From: Azolla caroliniana
Taxonomy: Eukaryota; Polypodiophyta
NCBI GenBank assembly: GCA_043228905.1
Contig: JBHGNT010000076.1
Span: forward strand, 1 to 64,000
DNA length: 64,000 nucleotides
Reading direction: 5' to 3'
Shown: positions 63,782 to 64,000 of the stretch, piece by piece
Layout of the letters: each line of letters starts with the position of its first letter
Position numbering within the stretch: the first letter of the stretch is position 1
Position numbers and translations under genes: made by a program
The notes under the pieces: generated by a model
Databases searched by the model: none
Seen by the model: the letters and a program-made list of their open reading frames with translations, nothing else
What the model was told of the DNA's origin: nothing

Positions 63782-64000
63782 TCATACCTGGCTCGTGTGA
63801 TATCGGATTTTTGTGTTCAAACATGTGAAACGAAGGTAACAATGCTAGATACGATATGGAATTAAAAAATCAAGATTTTGAAACTCAGGTCGAGAGACAT
63901 GACGAAATTACCAAATTTGAGGAGTGAGTTGAGAAGAGCTAGTAGGTAAATTAAAATGTTCATACCTGGCTCGTGTGATATCGGATTTTTGTGTTCAAAC

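Larger units (their letters stand above)
1..64000. repeat. Tandem satellite DNA array, 178-bp monomer, about 359 copies
   Basis: The entire window is a direct, head-to-tail array of one 178-bp monomer. TGTGATAT recurs at 21, 199, 377, 555 and onward every 178 bp to 63974, a span of 359 periods plus 51 bases. Those bases are accounted for by five 10-bp insertions and one extra A. All copies lie in the same orientation, and every boundary runs directly into the next copy. Each monomer contains, in order, TGTGATATCGG, GATTTTTGTGTTCAAACATG, CGAAGCTAAC, GCTAGCTATGATATGG, AAAATCAAGATTTTGAAACT, CAGGTCGAGAGACATGACGA, AAATTTGAGGAGTGAG, and a tail AGCTAGTAGGTAAATT or AGCCCTTGAGTAAATG. Composition is about 36-37% GC. 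Monomer length near one nucleosome repeat and kilobase-scale re-duplication fit a centromeric or pericentromeric satellite. That role is inferred, not shown. The array continues beyond both ends of the window. Confidence 0.98.

Noticed and set aside
1-64000. CRISPR array
   Set aside because: The unit is 178 bp with similarity across its full length. There are no short repeats separated by unique spacers, and no cas genes.
1-64000. Tandem protein repeat gene or multigene cluster
   Set aside because: All six frames are interrupted by stops within about one monomer, and the period is out of frame.
1-64000. Transposon or retroviral insertion, long terminal repeats
   Set aside because: The 178-bp phase is unbroken throughout apart from 10-bp and 1-bp changes, leaving no room for an inserted element.
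1-64000. rRNA, tRNA, 5S or telomeric repeats
   Set aside because: No tRNA-like A and B boxes with a folded clover leaf, no rRNA-like conserved segment and no short telomere motif runs were seen. The monomer does not resemble 5S units.
1-64000. Assembly collapse or expansion as the sole explanation of the duplicated blocks
   Set aside because: It cannot be excluded for the adjacent 890-, 1068- and 1780-bp duplications. However, many block pairs carry distinct single-base differences and lie in different contexts, which argues that most are real. Read depth would decide.

Overview
The whole 64 kb window is one uninterrupted, head-to-tail tandem satellite DNA array. The monomer is 178 bp and about 36-37% GC (65 G+C counted in one representative copy). 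Using the motif TGTGATAT as a ruler, the first copy starts at 21 and the last at 63974. That distance is exactly 359 x 178 + 51. The 51 extra bases are fully explained by five identical 10-bp insertions (41304, 42026, 45952, 63050, 63772) and one extra A at 24880-24883. So about 359.3 monomers are present with no other net length change. I saw no inverted copy, no unrelated spacer and no transposon. There is no convincing protein-coding gene, tRNA, rRNA, CRISPR array or operon: open frames up to 83 codons exist, but they are by-products of the repeat.

This points to a eukaryotic nuclear chromosome, most likely a centromeric or pericentromeric heterochromatin block. A near-nucleosomal 150-180 bp monomer is typical of flowering-plant centromeric satellites, but animal satellites can look the same. 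I do not recognise the monomer as a named family and cannot name the species or prove a centromeric role.

Layout: monomers differ by combinations of a few diagnostic variants. The head can be CCTGGCTCG, CCTAGCTCG, CTTGGGTCG..ATCAG, CTTGGTTCG, CTCTTG..ATCCG, CCGGGCTCG or CCTACCTCG. The middle is mainly GATTCG, GAAACG, GAATCG, GAATTG or CCAATCG. The tail is mainly AGCTAGTAGGTAAATT or AGCCCTTGAGTAAATG. These variants are zoned. At 0-14 kb, CTTGGGTCG monomers mix with AGCCCTTGAG tails. Around 14-28 kb there are many CTTGGTTCG monomers and AGCTAGTAGG tails. GATTTTCATG is confined to 17-36.5 kb. CCGGGCTCG is confined to 32-53 kb. CCTACCTCG monomers occur only at 44.7-47.8 kb and 59.3-59.7 kb.

Above the monomer there is irregular higher-order structure. 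Multi-monomer blocks are duplicated at exact multiples of 178 bp: 5-mer (890), 6-mer (1068), 7-mer (1246), 8-mer (1424), 10-mer (1780), 11-mer, 17-, 18-, 19-, 20-, 21-, 27-, 33- and 67-mer spacings. Several pairs differ at only a few bases over 0.6-1.8 kb. The array is a mosaic of nested recent duplications rather than one fixed higher-order repeat. No genes work together here; any function would be structural, in chromatin, kinetochore or heterochromatin, and that is inference.
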